From Chloroflexi bacterium RBG_16_68_14 (GTDB taxonomy: Bacteria; Chloroflexota; Dehalococcoidia; DSTF01; RBG-16-68-14), in the NCBI GenBank assembly GCA_001796995.1, contig MGOB01000001.1, positions 1 to 10,749 on the forward strand: a stretch of DNA of 10,749 nucleotides, in the 5' to 3' direction. Under the pieces are notes generated by a model that had not been told where the DNA came from, did no database searches, and saw nothing but the letters and a program-made list of their open reading frames with translations. A program made the translations under genes and the position numbers. Shown piece after piece: positions 1-6,182 of this stretch. Position 1 is the stretch's first letter; each line of letters begins with the position of its first letter.

Positions 1-2
1 AG

Positions 3-611
3 AGGCGACTGACACAGTTGCAGGAGGTGATCTTCCAGGGACTGTCCTTTTACGCCGTCTGGAATGCTCTGGCTTTTCACGAAGAGGGGAAAGCCCGCTT
101 GTCTCTCAATGAGATGAATAGGGTTCTCAAGCAGTTTGGGGGGTTCTTCACTCCCGTGCGGCTGGCCCTCCACGACATGATGCTCATGCAGTTCGCCAAG
201 GTCTTCGACAGAGATAAGAGAGTTGTCAGCCTGCCAAACCTCCTAAGTGTGGCCCGGCAAGACCAGAGCCTTGCGCCCAATGCTACTCCGCAGGGCCTAG
301 ATGCGATATCTCAGAAGACTGCGCAGAGCGCCAAGGTATTGAAGAACCTCAAGACGTTGAGGGATCAACGCTTGGCCCATTCGGATGCAAAACCCAGGGA
401 CGTTTCTCTGCTAGCGGGTGAGGTTGACGGGCTTGTTGAGGCCATCCAGGAGGCGTTCAACAGATTGTGCGTGGCACACGACGGAGGGGCGGTAATCTGG
501 GGTCCTCCCGCACTGGACGAACCGGCCGAGGACACGGCGGAGGTGCTGCGCATACTTGGAGAAGAGATGGATAAGGAGGATAGAAGATTTGAGGTGTGGA
601 AGAGTCAGTAG
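3..611 (+). CDS. HEPN / AbiU2-like protein (probably 5' partial)
   Basis: The reading frame is open to the left window edge. The first possible start in the window is TTG at 18, with no convincing ribosome site, so the gene probably begins outside. From that TTG there are 197 residues, mostly helical. The pattern matches the AbiU2 HEPN group: an N-terminal helix with Trp near residue 15, an acidic/hydrophobic stretch ending in AKVFDRDK (60-67), then LRDQRLAHSD (114-123). R115 and H121 give the R-x5-H of HEPN domains, which in this superfamily are often RNases in abortive infection or toxin systems. No antitoxin partner is visible; it may lie upstream. GC is visibly lower than in the thi genes that follow, which suggests acquisition. 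It ends 19 bp before thiG. Family call moderately sure; activity is inference. Confidence 0.65.
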   Translation, partial: RRLTQLQEVIFQGLSFYAVWNALAFHEEGKARLSLNEMNRVLKQFGGFFTPVRLALHDMMLMQFAKVFDRDKRVVSLPNLLSVARQDQSLAPNATPQGLDAISQKTAQSAKVLKNLKTLRDQRLAHSDAKPRDVSLLAGEVDGLVEAIQEAFNRLCVAHDGGAVIWGPPALDEPAEDTAEVLRILGEEMDKEDRRFEVWKSQ

Positions 612-630
612 CGAAGCGACGGAGGCTGTT

Positions 631-1434
631 ATGACGGACGAAGACGACCTGACCATCGCCAGCAAGCGGTTCCGCTCCCGCCTCATCCTGGGGACGGGGA
701 AATACTCCAGCCCGGAGGTCTGTAAGGCCGCCCTCGAGGCCTCCGGCACCGAGATCGTCACCGTCGCCATCCGCCGGCTCGACCTGGACAACCCGGACAA
801 GCAGACGGAGTTGGACTACATCGACTGGTCCCGTTACACCATCCTCCCCAACACCGCGGGCTGCCGGACGGTGGAGGAAGCCGTCTTTACGGCTCGCCTG
901 GGCCGCGAGCTGACCGGCTCCGCCTGGGTGAAGCTGGAGGTGGTGCCCGACCCCAAGTACCTGCTGCCCGACCCCATCGGCACCCTGGAGGCGGCGCGCA
1001 TCCTGCTGGACGAGGGCTTCGTCGTCCTCCCCTACATCCACGCTGACCCGATCCTGGCCCGCCGGCTGGAGGAGCTGGGCTGCGCCACCGTCATGCCCCT
1101 CGGCTCCGCCATCGGCTCCGGCCAGGGGATCCTGACCCTCGACGAGGTGAAGATCATCATCGAAGAGGCCCACGTGCCCGTCGTCGTCGATGCCGGCCTG
1201 GGTGCCCCCTCCGACGCCGCGCTGGCCATGGAGGTCGGCGCCGACGCTGTGCTCGTCAACACCGCCGTCGCCCTGGCCCATGACCCGCCCCTGATGGCGG
1301 AGGCGATCAAGCTGGGGGTGGAGGCCGGGCGCAAGGCCTACCTGGCCGGGCGCATCCCCAGGAAGGCTTACGCCTCCGCCAGCAGCCCCACCGAGGGCGT
1401 GCCCGCTCCCCGGCGCCGGGAACCGGTATCGTAA
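631..1434 (+). CDS. thiG: Thiazole synthase ThiG
   Basis: ThiG is the cytoplasmic enzyme that forms the thiazole phosphate of thiamine from 1-deoxyxylulose 5-phosphate, dehydroglycine and ThiS thiocarboxylate. The ATG at 631 is chosen because GGAGG (621-625) sits 5 bases upstream and the protein then starts at the usual place, 267 residues (family about 255-270). Visible signatures: SRLILGTGKY (16-25), LPNTAGC (72-78), the Schiff-base lysine K101 in WVKLEVVPD, DPIGTLEAARIL, MPLGSAIGSGQGI, and VVVDAGLGAPSDAALAMEVGAD for phosphate binding in the TIM barrel. A short Pro/Arg tail follows IPRKAYASASSP. It is the first gene of a tight cluster with tenI and thiSO. No TPP riboswitch is found upstream; the preceding gene stops only 19 bp away. 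Confidence 0.95.
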   Translation: MTDEDDLTIASKRFRSRLILGTGKYSSPEVCKAALEASGTEIVTVAIRRLDLDNPDKQTELDYIDWSRYTILPNTAGCRTVEEAVFTARLGRELTGSAWVKLEVVPDPKYLLPDPIGTLEAARILLDEGFVVLPYIHADPILARRLEELGCATVMPLGSAIGSGQGILTLDEVKIIIEEAHVPVVVDAGLGAPSDAALAMEVGADAVLVNTAVALAHDPPLMAEAIKLGVEAGRKAYLAGRIPRKAYASASSPTEGVPAPRRREPVS

Positions 1435-1439
1435 CCGCC

Positions 1440-2096
1440 GTGACCGTGCCTGCCCGGATGCGCCGCTGGCCCGCTCCCTGCCTCATGCTCATTACCGACC
1501 GCGCCCGGCTGCGCGGCCGCAGCCCGGAGGAGGTGGCCTCGCAGGCGGTGGACGGCGGCGTCTGCGCCGTGCAGCTCCGGGAGAAGGACCTGGAGGGCGG
1601 TGAGCTGTACCACCTGGCCGTCGGCCTCCATTCCGTCCTCCGCGGCCGGGCGCTCTTCCTGGTGAACGACCGGGTCGACGTGGCGCTGGCCGCCGGCGCG
1701 GACGGCGTCCACCTGCCGGAGCACGGCCTGCCGGGCCGGGCCGTCCGTGAGATGGTGGGCGAAGCCTGCATCGTGGGCCGCTCCGTCCACAGCGTGGAGG
1801 CCGCCGTGCGCGCGGAGGCCGAGGGCGCCGACTTCGTGGAAGTAGGCGCCGTCTACGAGACGGCCTCCAAGCCCGGCGCGGCGCCCGCCGGCGTCGAGCT
1901 GGTGCGCGCCGTGGCCGAGGCGGTGCACGTCCCCGTCGTGGCCGTGGGCGGCATCACCGCCGAGAAGGTCGCGGAGGTGGTCGAGGCGGGCGCCGACGGT
2001 ATCGCCGTCATCGGCGCCATCCTGGACGCGGACGACCTAACGGTGGCGGCCGAGCGACTGCGCCGCGCCCTGGACGAGGCGTACGAGCTGACCTAG
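1440..2096 (+). CDS. tenI: Thiazole tautomerase TenI (ThiE paralogue)
   Basis: This ThiE-superfamily TIM barrel of 218 residues is better called TenI, the enzyme that converts the ThiG product to the aromatic thiazole carboxylate. The evidence is the segment GRSVHS (113-118), with H117 where B. subtilis TenI has its catalytic His, and YETASKPG (139-146), the TenI form of the phosphate loop, where ThiE has FPTxTK-type sequence. The ThiE signature GVHLGQxD is degenerate here (GVHLPEHGLP, 89-98). Other motifs: QLREKD (45-50), NDRVDVALAAGADG (76-89), VAVGGIT (167-173). Start GTG 1440 lies 5 bases after the thiG stop; ATG 1458 is an in-frame alternative. Position between thiG and thiSO mirrors the B. 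subtilis tenI-thiO-thiS-thiG cluster. A separate canonical ThiE is encoded at 3579-4211. Residual ThiE activity cannot be excluded. Confidence 0.8.
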   Translation: MTVPARMRRWPAPCLMLITDRARLRGRSPEEVASQAVDGGVCAVQLREKDLEGGELYHLAVGLHSVLRGRALFLVNDRVDVALAAGADGVHLPEHGLPGRAVREMVGEACIVGRSVHSVEAAVRAEAEGADFVEVGAVYETASKPGAAPAGVELVRAVAEAVHVPVVAVGGITAEKVAEVVEAGADGIAVIGAILDADDLTVAAERLRRALDEAYELT

Positions 2097-2097
2097 C

Positions 2098-3504
2098 ATG
2101 ATCTCCGTCACCATCAACGGCAAGCCCCGGACGCTGAGGGGCGAAACGCCCCTGCCTCAGCTCCTCCACTCCCTGAAGCTGGACGTGCGGCTCATCGCCG
2201 TCGCCGTCAACGGCGACGTCATCCCCAAGAACCAGTACAAAGCCGTCGTCCTCCGCGCCGGCGACGTGGTCGAGATCGTGCGCATGGTGGGCGGCGGCTC
2301 ACTCGAAGCTCGAAGCTCGAAGCTCGAAGCTCGAACGCCACCTCATCGAACCTCGAGCCTCGAGTCTCGAGCCTCGAGCGTCGGGGCGGAGGTGGTCGTC
2401 GCTGGGGCGGGCATTATCGGCTGCGCCATCGCCTACGAGCTGTCTCGCCGGGGGGTGTCGTGCCTGCTGCTCGATAGCCGGCGCGCGGGCATGGCGGCGA
2501 CCAACGCCGCCGCCGGCATCCTCGCGCCGCTGGCGGAGTTCCGGCGGCCGGATGCCCTCGTCCACCTGGGGCTGGCCAGCCTGCGGCTCTACCCGGAGTG
2601 GGTGGAGCGCCTGCGGGAACAGGCGCCGGAGGTCGACGTGGAGTTCGCCCGCAACGGCGTGCTGCGCGTCGCCTTCGACGGGGAGGAGATGGCCGAGCTG
2701 CGGGCCGGCCTGCGCTACCAGGCGGAGCTGGGGATGGAGCTCATCGAGCTGGACGGCGCCACGGTGCGGGAGGTGGAGCCCCGGCTCAGTCCCCGCATCG
2801 TCGGAGGCGTGCTCTGCCCGGAGGAGGGGCAGGTGAGCAACCAGATGTTCACCATTGCGCTCTCACGGGCCGCTCGAAAGCGGGGCGTTCGCATCATCGA
2901 GAGCTGCCCGGCCCTGGGCTTTCGCGCCCGCGACGGCCGGGTGGTGGCGGTGCGCACACCCCAGGGCGAGTTCGCCTGCGACCGCCTGGTGCTGGCCGCC
3001 GGCCCCTGGACGCGGCCCCTCGCCCGCAAGCTGGGCGTGGACGTGCCGACGCGCCCGATGCGCGGCCAGATGCTGGCCATGGGCGGGATGGTCACCCCGA
3101 TCCATGCCGTGGTCTGGGGCGCGCGGGGGTACCTGGTGCCGCGGGCCAACGGCCTGGTCTTCGCCGGGGCGACGGTGGAGGACGTGGGCTTCCGCCTCCG
3201 CACCACGAAGGCCGGCCTGGCCCAGGTGCGTCGCGCCGCCTGCGAGCTGGTGCCCCAGCTCCGCCACGCCAGCGAGCACTTCTCCTGGGTCGGCCTCCGT
3301 CCCGGCTCGCCGGACGGCCTGCCCATCATGGGGCCGCTGCCGGGGTGGGAGAACGTGACCGTGGCCACCGGCCACTTCCGCAACGGCATCCTCCTCGCCC
3401 CCATCACCGGCCAGCTCATCGCCCAGGCGATCCTCGACGGCCGCCCCGGCGAAGCGCTAGCGCCCTTCGACCCGGGGCGGTTCACCCTGAGCAACACATC
3501 GTAG
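2098..3504 (+). CDS. thiS-thiO: ThiS-ThiO fusion: sulfur carrier + glycine oxidase
   Basis: One 468-residue frame, starting ATG 1 base after the tenI stop, contains two thiamine proteins. Residues 1-67 are ThiS, a ubiquitin-fold sulfur carrier ending VRMVGGG (61-67). Residues 68-96 are a linker encoded by 7-bp tandem repeats. Residues 97-468 are ThiO, a flavin glycine oxidase that makes the iminoglycine used by ThiG. ThiO marks: GAGIIG FAD-binding loop (103-108), AATNAAAGILAP (133-144), substrate-pocket candidates Y345 and R401 (GLRPGSPDGLP), and GHFRNGILLAPITG (425-438). ThiS normally needs a free C-terminal Gly-Gly for adenylation, which the fusion masks. Either the protein is processed, ThiO is also started internally (GTG 2392, poor ribosome site), or ThiS is impaired. 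The stop codon lies in a repeat element (3500-3583). Domain calls are firm; the functional state is inferred. Confidence 0.9.
   Translation: MISVTINGKPRTLRGETPLPQLLHSLKLDVRLIAVAVNGDVIPKNQYKAVVLRAGDVVEIVRMVGGGSLEARSSKLEARTPPHRTSSLESRASSVGAEVVVAGAGIIGCAIAYELSRRGVSCLLLDSRRAGMAATNAAAGILAPLAEFRRPDALVHLGLASLRLYPEWVERLREQAPEVDVEFARNGVLRVAFDGEEMAELRAGLRYQAELGMELIELDGATVREVEPRLSPRIVGGVLCPEEGQVSNQMFTIALSRAARKRGVRIIESCPALGFRARDGRVVAVRTPQGEFACDRLVLAAGPWTRPLARKLGVDVPTRPMRGQMLAMGGMVTPIHAVVWGARGYLVPRANGLVFAGATVEDVGFRLRTTKAGLAQVRRAACELVPQLRHASEHFSWVGLRPGSPDGLPIMGPLPGWENVTVATGHFRNGILLAPITGQLIAQAILDGRPGEALAPFDPGRFTLSNTS
2302..2379 (+). repeat. Heptamer tandem repeats inside thiS-thiO
   Basis: Two 7-bp arrays are read through in frame. 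Five units CTCGAAG occupy 2302-2336 (the last ends in C). After a 15-base spacer come four units CTCGAGY at 2352-2379. They encode the low-complexity linker (LEARSSKLEAR, then SSLESRASS) between the ThiS and ThiO domains. The unit is not a multiple of three, so a gain or loss of one unit would shift the frame. Confidence 0.85.
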
Positions 3505-3583
3505 GGGCCGACCTTTAGGTCGGCCCGGCCCAATAGGCGGGCCGGTCGAGCGGGCCGGACAGACCTAAAGCCCTGTCCCTACG
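3500..3583. repeat. 84-bp inverted-repeat element, likely bidirectional terminator
   Basis: Both ends read CGTAGGG inward (3500-3506 and the complement of 3577-3583), followed on each side by a conserved TTTAGGTC, giving imperfect 26-bp terminal inverted repeats. The left end holds a perfect hairpin, GGGCCGACCT (3505-3514) with AGGTCGGCCC (3517-3526) around TT. The interior has two GCGGGCCGG copies. It lies exactly between convergent thiSO and thiE, and the TAG of CGTAGGG is the stop codon of both. It resembles a REP/MITE-like intergenic element; a terminator role is inferred from placement and hairpin. There is no transposase. Confidence 0.7.
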
Positions 3584-4211
3584 TTGCTCGTTCGAACCGC
3601 CCCGCCAGCTCCCGCGCCGCCGCCCGCAGGTCGGCGGCCCCGCAGACGGCGCTGATGACGGCGACGGCGTCGGCCCCGGCCGCGAGCACCTCGTCGATGT
3701 TGGAGGCGTTGATGCCGCCGATGGCGACGACGGGCAGCGTGACCGCCGCCTTCACCTCGCGCAGCCGCTCCGGGCTCGCCGGCCGCGTGGTCTCCTTGGA
3801 GCCGGTGGGGAAGATGCTGCCGACGGCGACGTAGGAGGCGCCGCCGGCCTGGGCACGCCGCGCCTCCTCTGCGTTGTTAGTGGAGACGCCGATGAGGAAC
3901 TCCGGCGGCGCCAGCGGTCGCACCGCCTCCACCGGCAGGTCCTTCTGGCCCAGGTGGACGCCGTCGGCCCGCAGCACCAGCGCCAGGTCCACGTGATCGT
4001 TGGCGATGAAGAGCGCGCCGTGACGGGCGCATAGCTCGCGGACGGCCCGCGCCTGGGCGAGCTGCTCCCCCTTGTCGCGCCGCTTGTCCCGCCACTGGAG
4101 CATCGAGGCGCCGCCCTCGAGGGCGAGCCGGGCGACCTCGACCGGGTCGCGGCCGACGCAGGCCTCCGGATCGATGATGACGTACAGGCCGCGGACGCGC
4201 GCTGGGGACAT
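3579..4211 (-). CDS. thiE: Thiamine-phosphate synthase ThiE
   Basis: ThiE couples hydroxymethylpyrimidine diphosphate with thiazole phosphate to give thiamine phosphate. The 210-residue protein has the full active-site set: LQWRDK with R41 and K43, ANDHVDLAL with N71 and D72, GVHLGQKDLP with D91, IGVSTNN with S110, GSIFPTGSK with T136 and K139, and VVAIGGIN around G166. This makes it the genuine ThiE, as opposed to the TenI-like paralogue at 1440-2096. ATG 4211 is preferred over the upstream in-frame GTG at 4244 because a TACAAT -10 box lies between them (4226 to 4221), so the transcript would begin only a few bases before the ATG. The GTG lies in a heptamer array. It is convergent with thiSO and divergent from the EamA transporter. 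Its TAG stop comes from the inverted-repeat element. Confidence 0.93.
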   Translation of the reverse strand: MSPARVRGLYVIIDPEACVGRDPVEVARLALEGGASMLQWRDKRRDKGEQLAQARAVRELCARHGALFIANDHVDLALVLRADGVHLGQKDLPVEAVRPLAPPEFLIGVSTNNAEEARRAQAGGASYVAVGSIFPTGSKETTRPASPERLREVKAAVTLPVVAIGGINASNIDEVLAAGADAVAVISAVCGAADLRAAARELAGRFERAT

Positions 4212-4220
4212 GGCGGCTTC

Positions 4221-4226
4221 ATTGTA
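4221..4226 (-). promoter_or_regulatory. -10 box of thiE (near-leaderless)
   Basis: TACAAT on the - strand lies 9 bases before the thiE ATG, so the expected start of transcription is within about 0-4 bases of the ATG. There is no clear -35; the heptamer array occupies that place. Confidence 0.5.
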
Positions 4227-4230
4227 CTTC

Positions 4231-4258
4231 CGGCCACCAGCCACCAGCGACTAGCGAC
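4231..4258. repeat. Four 7-bp repeats between divergent promoters
   Basis: Four direct heptamers, CGGCCAC, CAGCCAC, CAGCGAC and TAGCGAC (consensus YRGCSAC), fill the space between the thiE and EamA -10 boxes. The period is the same as the array inside thiS-thiO, but the sequence differs. A change in copy number would alter the -35 surroundings of both promoters. Confidence 0.65.
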
Positions 4259-4264
4259 CATGCC

Positions 4265-4270
4265 TAGTAT
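4265..4270 (+). promoter_or_regulatory. -10 box of the EamA transporter gene
   Basis: TAGTAT ends 9 bases before the GTG start at 4280, and no Shine-Dalgarno site is visible. The arrangement mirrors thiE on the other strand and fits a near-leaderless mRNA. There is no clear -35. Confidence 0.4.
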
Positions 4271-4279
4271 CATGGGAAC

Positions 4280-5236
4280 GTGCGCCCGCTCCACCTCGCC
4301 GTCCTCGTCGCGCTGAGCGTCATCTGGGGCTCCGCGTTCATGCTGGTCAAGGTGGTGCTGGAGGAGGTGCCGCCACTGACGCTGGTGGCGGGCCGGCTCT
4401 TCGGCGCCTTCCTCTTCCTCTCCCTCACCCTGCTGCTCGGGGGCCGCTGGCTGCCGCGCCGCCGGGAGGCCTGGCTGGCCTTCCTGGCGCTGGGGCTGGT
4501 CAACAACGTGTGGCCCTTTACCCTGCTCACCTGGAGCCAGCAGCACATCGAGAGCAGCCTGGCGGCCATCCTCACCTCCAGCATGACCCTCTCCACCGCC
4601 GTCCTCTCCCATTTCTGGATCAAGGAGCGGCTCACCATCGACCGCGCCCTGGGCATCCTGGTCGGCTTCGCCGGCGTCTTCGTGCTCATCGGCGCCGACC
4701 TGCGCGACATCACCGAGTCGAGCACGCTGGGGCAGCTCGCCGTCGTGGGCGGCGTGCTAGGCTACGCCTTCGGCACCGTCTTCGCCCGCCGTTACCTGCA
4801 GGGCGCCGACCCGACGGAGACGGCGGCGGGCCAGACGCTGGTGGGGGCGGCGGTCATGGTCCCGGTGGCGCTGGCGGTCGACCGGCCATTCGACCTCGTC
4901 ATCTCCGCCAAGATCGCCCTGGCCTGGGCGACGTTGGGCATACTGGCGAGCGCCGTCGCCTACCTGCTCTTCTTCCGGCTCATCCGAGACATCACGGCCA
5001 CCCAGGCGTCGATGGTGAGCTACCTGATCCCGGTCACCGCCGTCTTCCTCGGAGCGCTGGTGCTGGACGAGCGGCTGGGCGCGAACAGTTTCGTCGGGCT
5101 GGGGCTGATCATCGTGGGGGTCGGGGTGGTGAACGGCGGCGGCCGCTGGGCGGTAGAGCGGTTTCGAGGCGAACGCAGGGCGGTCGAAGGGGGACCGGTG
5201 GGCGGAGCAGGCGGCGGGGGAAGCCGGGAGCGCTAA
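4280..5236 (+). CDS. EamA/DMT-family membrane transporter
   Basis: A 318-residue integral membrane protein of the drug/metabolite transporter superfamily, with about ten membrane helices in two EamA repeats. The first repeat opens with the family's SVIWGSAFMLVKV (13-25) and contains AGRLFGAFLFL. The hallmark helix-5 end ERLTIDRALGILVGFAGVFV appears near residues 116-135. The second repeat contains the equivalent DERLGANSFVGLGLIIVGV near 268-286. A Gly/Arg-rich soluble tail follows residue 288. Start GTG 4280 begins the first helix directly. Substrate unknown: the family exports amino acids, metabolites or drugs, and closeness to thiE does not prove a thiamine role. It ends 76 bp before the lipoprotein gene, which has its own promoter. 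Confidence 0.88.
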   Translation: MRPLHLAVLVALSVIWGSAFMLVKVVLEEVPPLTLVAGRLFGAFLFLSLTLLLGGRWLPRRREAWLAFLALGLVNNVWPFTLLTWSQQHIESSLAAILTSSMTLSTAVLSHFWIKERLTIDRALGILVGFAGVFVLIGADLRDITESSTLGQLAVVGGVLGYAFGTVFARRYLQGADPTETAAGQTLVGAAVMVPVALAVDRPFDLVISAKIALAWATLGILASAVAYLLFFRLIRDITATQASMVSYLIPVTAVFLGALVLDERLGANSFVGLGLIIVGVGVVNGGGRWAVERFRGERRAVEGGPVGGAGGGGSRER

Positions 5237-5248
5237 ACGACCTACGGG

Positions 5249-5278
5249 TTGTTTTGGCGCACACGTTTCTACTACAAT
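5249..5278 (+). promoter_or_regulatory. Promoter of the lipoprotein gene
   Basis: TTGTTT (5249-5254), an 18-bp spacer and TACAAT (5273-5278) predict a transcript start near 5285. This rules out the ATG at 5277, which overlaps the -10, and supports GTG 5313. Confidence 0.5.
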
Positions 5279-5312
5279 GTCACCATCTGCAACACAGCAG
5301 GAAAGGAGTCTT

Positions 5313-5855
5313 GTGAAAGTGTTGCGCACCCTGAAACTGAGGTGGCTGGCCCTGGCGGGCCTAGGACTGGCGCTGGCCGCCCTGGCAAACGCCTGCGGCG
5401 GTGGTGGCAGTGGCTTGTCCGCCGAGGAGTATTTTCAGAAACTCCAGGCGATCGTCGACGAGACCGTACAGAAGGAAACCGCTGCCGTGCCTTCCGAAGA
5501 GGAGGCCGCTAACTTCACCCTTGATGAGCAAAAGCAGACGGGCATCGAATTCCTTACCTCATTGGCGAGCATAAACGAGGAAGCGATCGGCGGGGTCGAG
5601 GACCTGAACCCACCCGATGACATCCAGGACGCACACGACGATCTGGTGGCCGCGGGGAAAGAGCTGACGAGTACCTTCGGGGACTTTGCCGACCAGGCGC
5701 AGGACATCGCTCCTGAAGACATCGAAGAATTCTTCAATACCCAAGTATTCGGCGCATCGACCTTCGCGGGATTCGACGAGGCCTGCTCTGCCGTCCAGGA
5801 CATTGCTGACGACAAGGGCATCGATGTCGACCTGAGCTGCGAGCCAGAAGAATAG
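5313..5855 (+). CDS. Acidic lipoprotein of unknown function
   Basis: The 180-residue product has a type II-like signal: a basic n-region (KVLRTLKLR), a Leu/Ala-rich core and ALANAC, with Cys at residue 28 as the likely lipidated residue although the -3 position is Ala rather than Leu. A Gly tether GGGGSG follows. The mature part is strongly acidic and helical, with many Asp/Glu, a LNPPDDIQDAHDDLVAAG segment (about 98-115), and two Cys near the end (in DEACSAV and LSCEPEE) that may form a disulfide. Start GTG 5313 has AAAGGAG at 5302-5308. It is probably anchored on the outer face of the cytoplasmic membrane. No enzymatic family is recognised; similar small lipoproteins occur in Actinobacteria and Chloroflexota. 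It is transcribed alone and is less GC-rich than the upstream genes. Confidence 0.8.
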   Translation: MKVLRTLKLRWLALAGLGLALAALANACGGGGSGLSAEEYFQKLQAIVDETVQKETAAVPSEEEAANFTLDEQKQTGIEFLTSLASINEEAIGGVEDLNPPDDIQDAHDDLVAAGKELTSTFGDFADQAQDIAPEDIEEFFNTQVFGASTFAGFDEACSAVQDIADDKGIDVDLSCEPEE

Positions 5856-5890
5856 GGAAAAGTTTTTTTCGTGATTTCACGCGCTGAGGG

Positions 5891-5919
5891 TTGACAAAGC
5901 GGAGAAGTGTCTGTAAATT
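5891..5919 (+). promoter_or_regulatory. Strong sigma-70-type promoter
   Basis: A perfect TTGACA (5891-5896), exactly 17 bp, then TAAATT (5914-5919). It drives the 28-residue basic peptide. It is among the clearest promoters in the window, with a leader of about 40 bases. Confidence 0.75.
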
Positions 5920-5966
5920 AAGGCAAGAAGATAGGCCGGTGATCAGTTAAGGAGGCAGAATAGAAC

Positions 5967-6053
5967 ATGCCAGCAAAGAAGACAGCAGCCAAGAAGCCCG
6001 CTCGCAAGACCGCCAAGAGGCCCGCCGCGAAGAAGACGGCCAAGAGGCGCTAG
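5967..6053 (+). CDS. 28-residue Lys/Ala/Arg-rich histone-tail-like peptide
   Basis: This small gene has a complete set of signals: TTGACA-17-TAAATT promoter, AAGGAGG at 5949-5955 placed 11 bases before the ATG, an in-frame TAG just upstream (5961-5963) that fixes the start, and a terminator hairpin after the stop. The peptide has 9 Lys, 4 Arg, 8 Ala, 3 Thr, 3 Pro and Met, with no acidic or aromatic residue. It is built of loose repeats such as PAKKTAAKK, PARKTAKR and PAAKKTAKRR. That composition is typical of histone H1-like tails and of AlaLys-rich extensions on bacterial HU proteins, so nucleic-acid binding in the cytoplasm is the natural inference. It is shorter than known H1-like proteins and has no folded domain. 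No homologue is claimed. Confidence 0.75.
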   Translation: MPAKKTAAKKPARKTAKRPAAKKTAKRR

Positions 6054-6096
6054 GCCGCTCTCGATCGCATCAGACCAGCCTAGCTCAATCTGAATC

Positions 6097-6135
6097 GGCG
6101 ATAGGGGGATGTGCTTTCCCCCTATCGCCATCTTT
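6097..6135 (+). terminator. Terminator hairpin after the basic peptide gene
   Basis: A perfect 13-bp stem: GGCGATAGGGGGA (6097-6109) pairs with TCCCCCTATCGCC (6117-6129) around a 7-base loop, followed by a short ATCTTT tract. The stem is strong and the U-run weak. It could also stop transcripts of the opposite-strand operon. Confidence 0.7.
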
Positions 6136-6161
6136 AGGGGTCAGGTTGTGTTGTACATGCT

Positions 6162-6182
6162 CGTGCCTGGCATCCGGGCACG
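6162..6182. repeat. Small hairpin in the intergenic region
   Basis: CGTGCCTGG (6162-6170) pairs with CCGGGCACG (6174-6182), nine pairs including one G-T, with loop CAT. It follows GGGGTCAGGTTGTG (6137-6150). It may help end the - strand operon, though no T-run follows on either strand, or be a REP-like remnant. The rest of 6136-6221 holds nothing recognisable. Confidence 0.4.

Noticed and set aside
612..630. TPP riboswitch before thiG
   Set aside because: Only 19 bases separate the genes, and no CTGAGA...CTGATCTGG-type aptamer core is visible in the end of the preceding gene.
457..1281. Long - strand open frame opposite thiG
   Set aside because: Low-complexity Gly/Val/Asp antisense of a certain thiG gene; GC-rich codon shadow with no family signature.
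2302..2379. CRISPR-like array
   Set aside because: Units are contiguous 7-bp repeats without unique spacers and no cas genes are present.
2598..3518. Long + strand frame overlapping ThiO in another phase
   Set aside because: Arg/Gly/Pro/Ala-rich translation typical of an out-of-frame GC-rich gene; ThiO motifs hold in the other frame to the end.
4212..4244. Upstream GTG start for thiE
   Set aside because: It lies in the heptamer array and upstream of the TACAAT -10 box; ThiE homology begins after ATG 4211.
5856..5890. Terminator for the lipoprotein gene at the seven-T run (5864-5870)
   Set aside because: No stable stem precedes the T-run; the CGTGA/TCACG hairpin lies after it.
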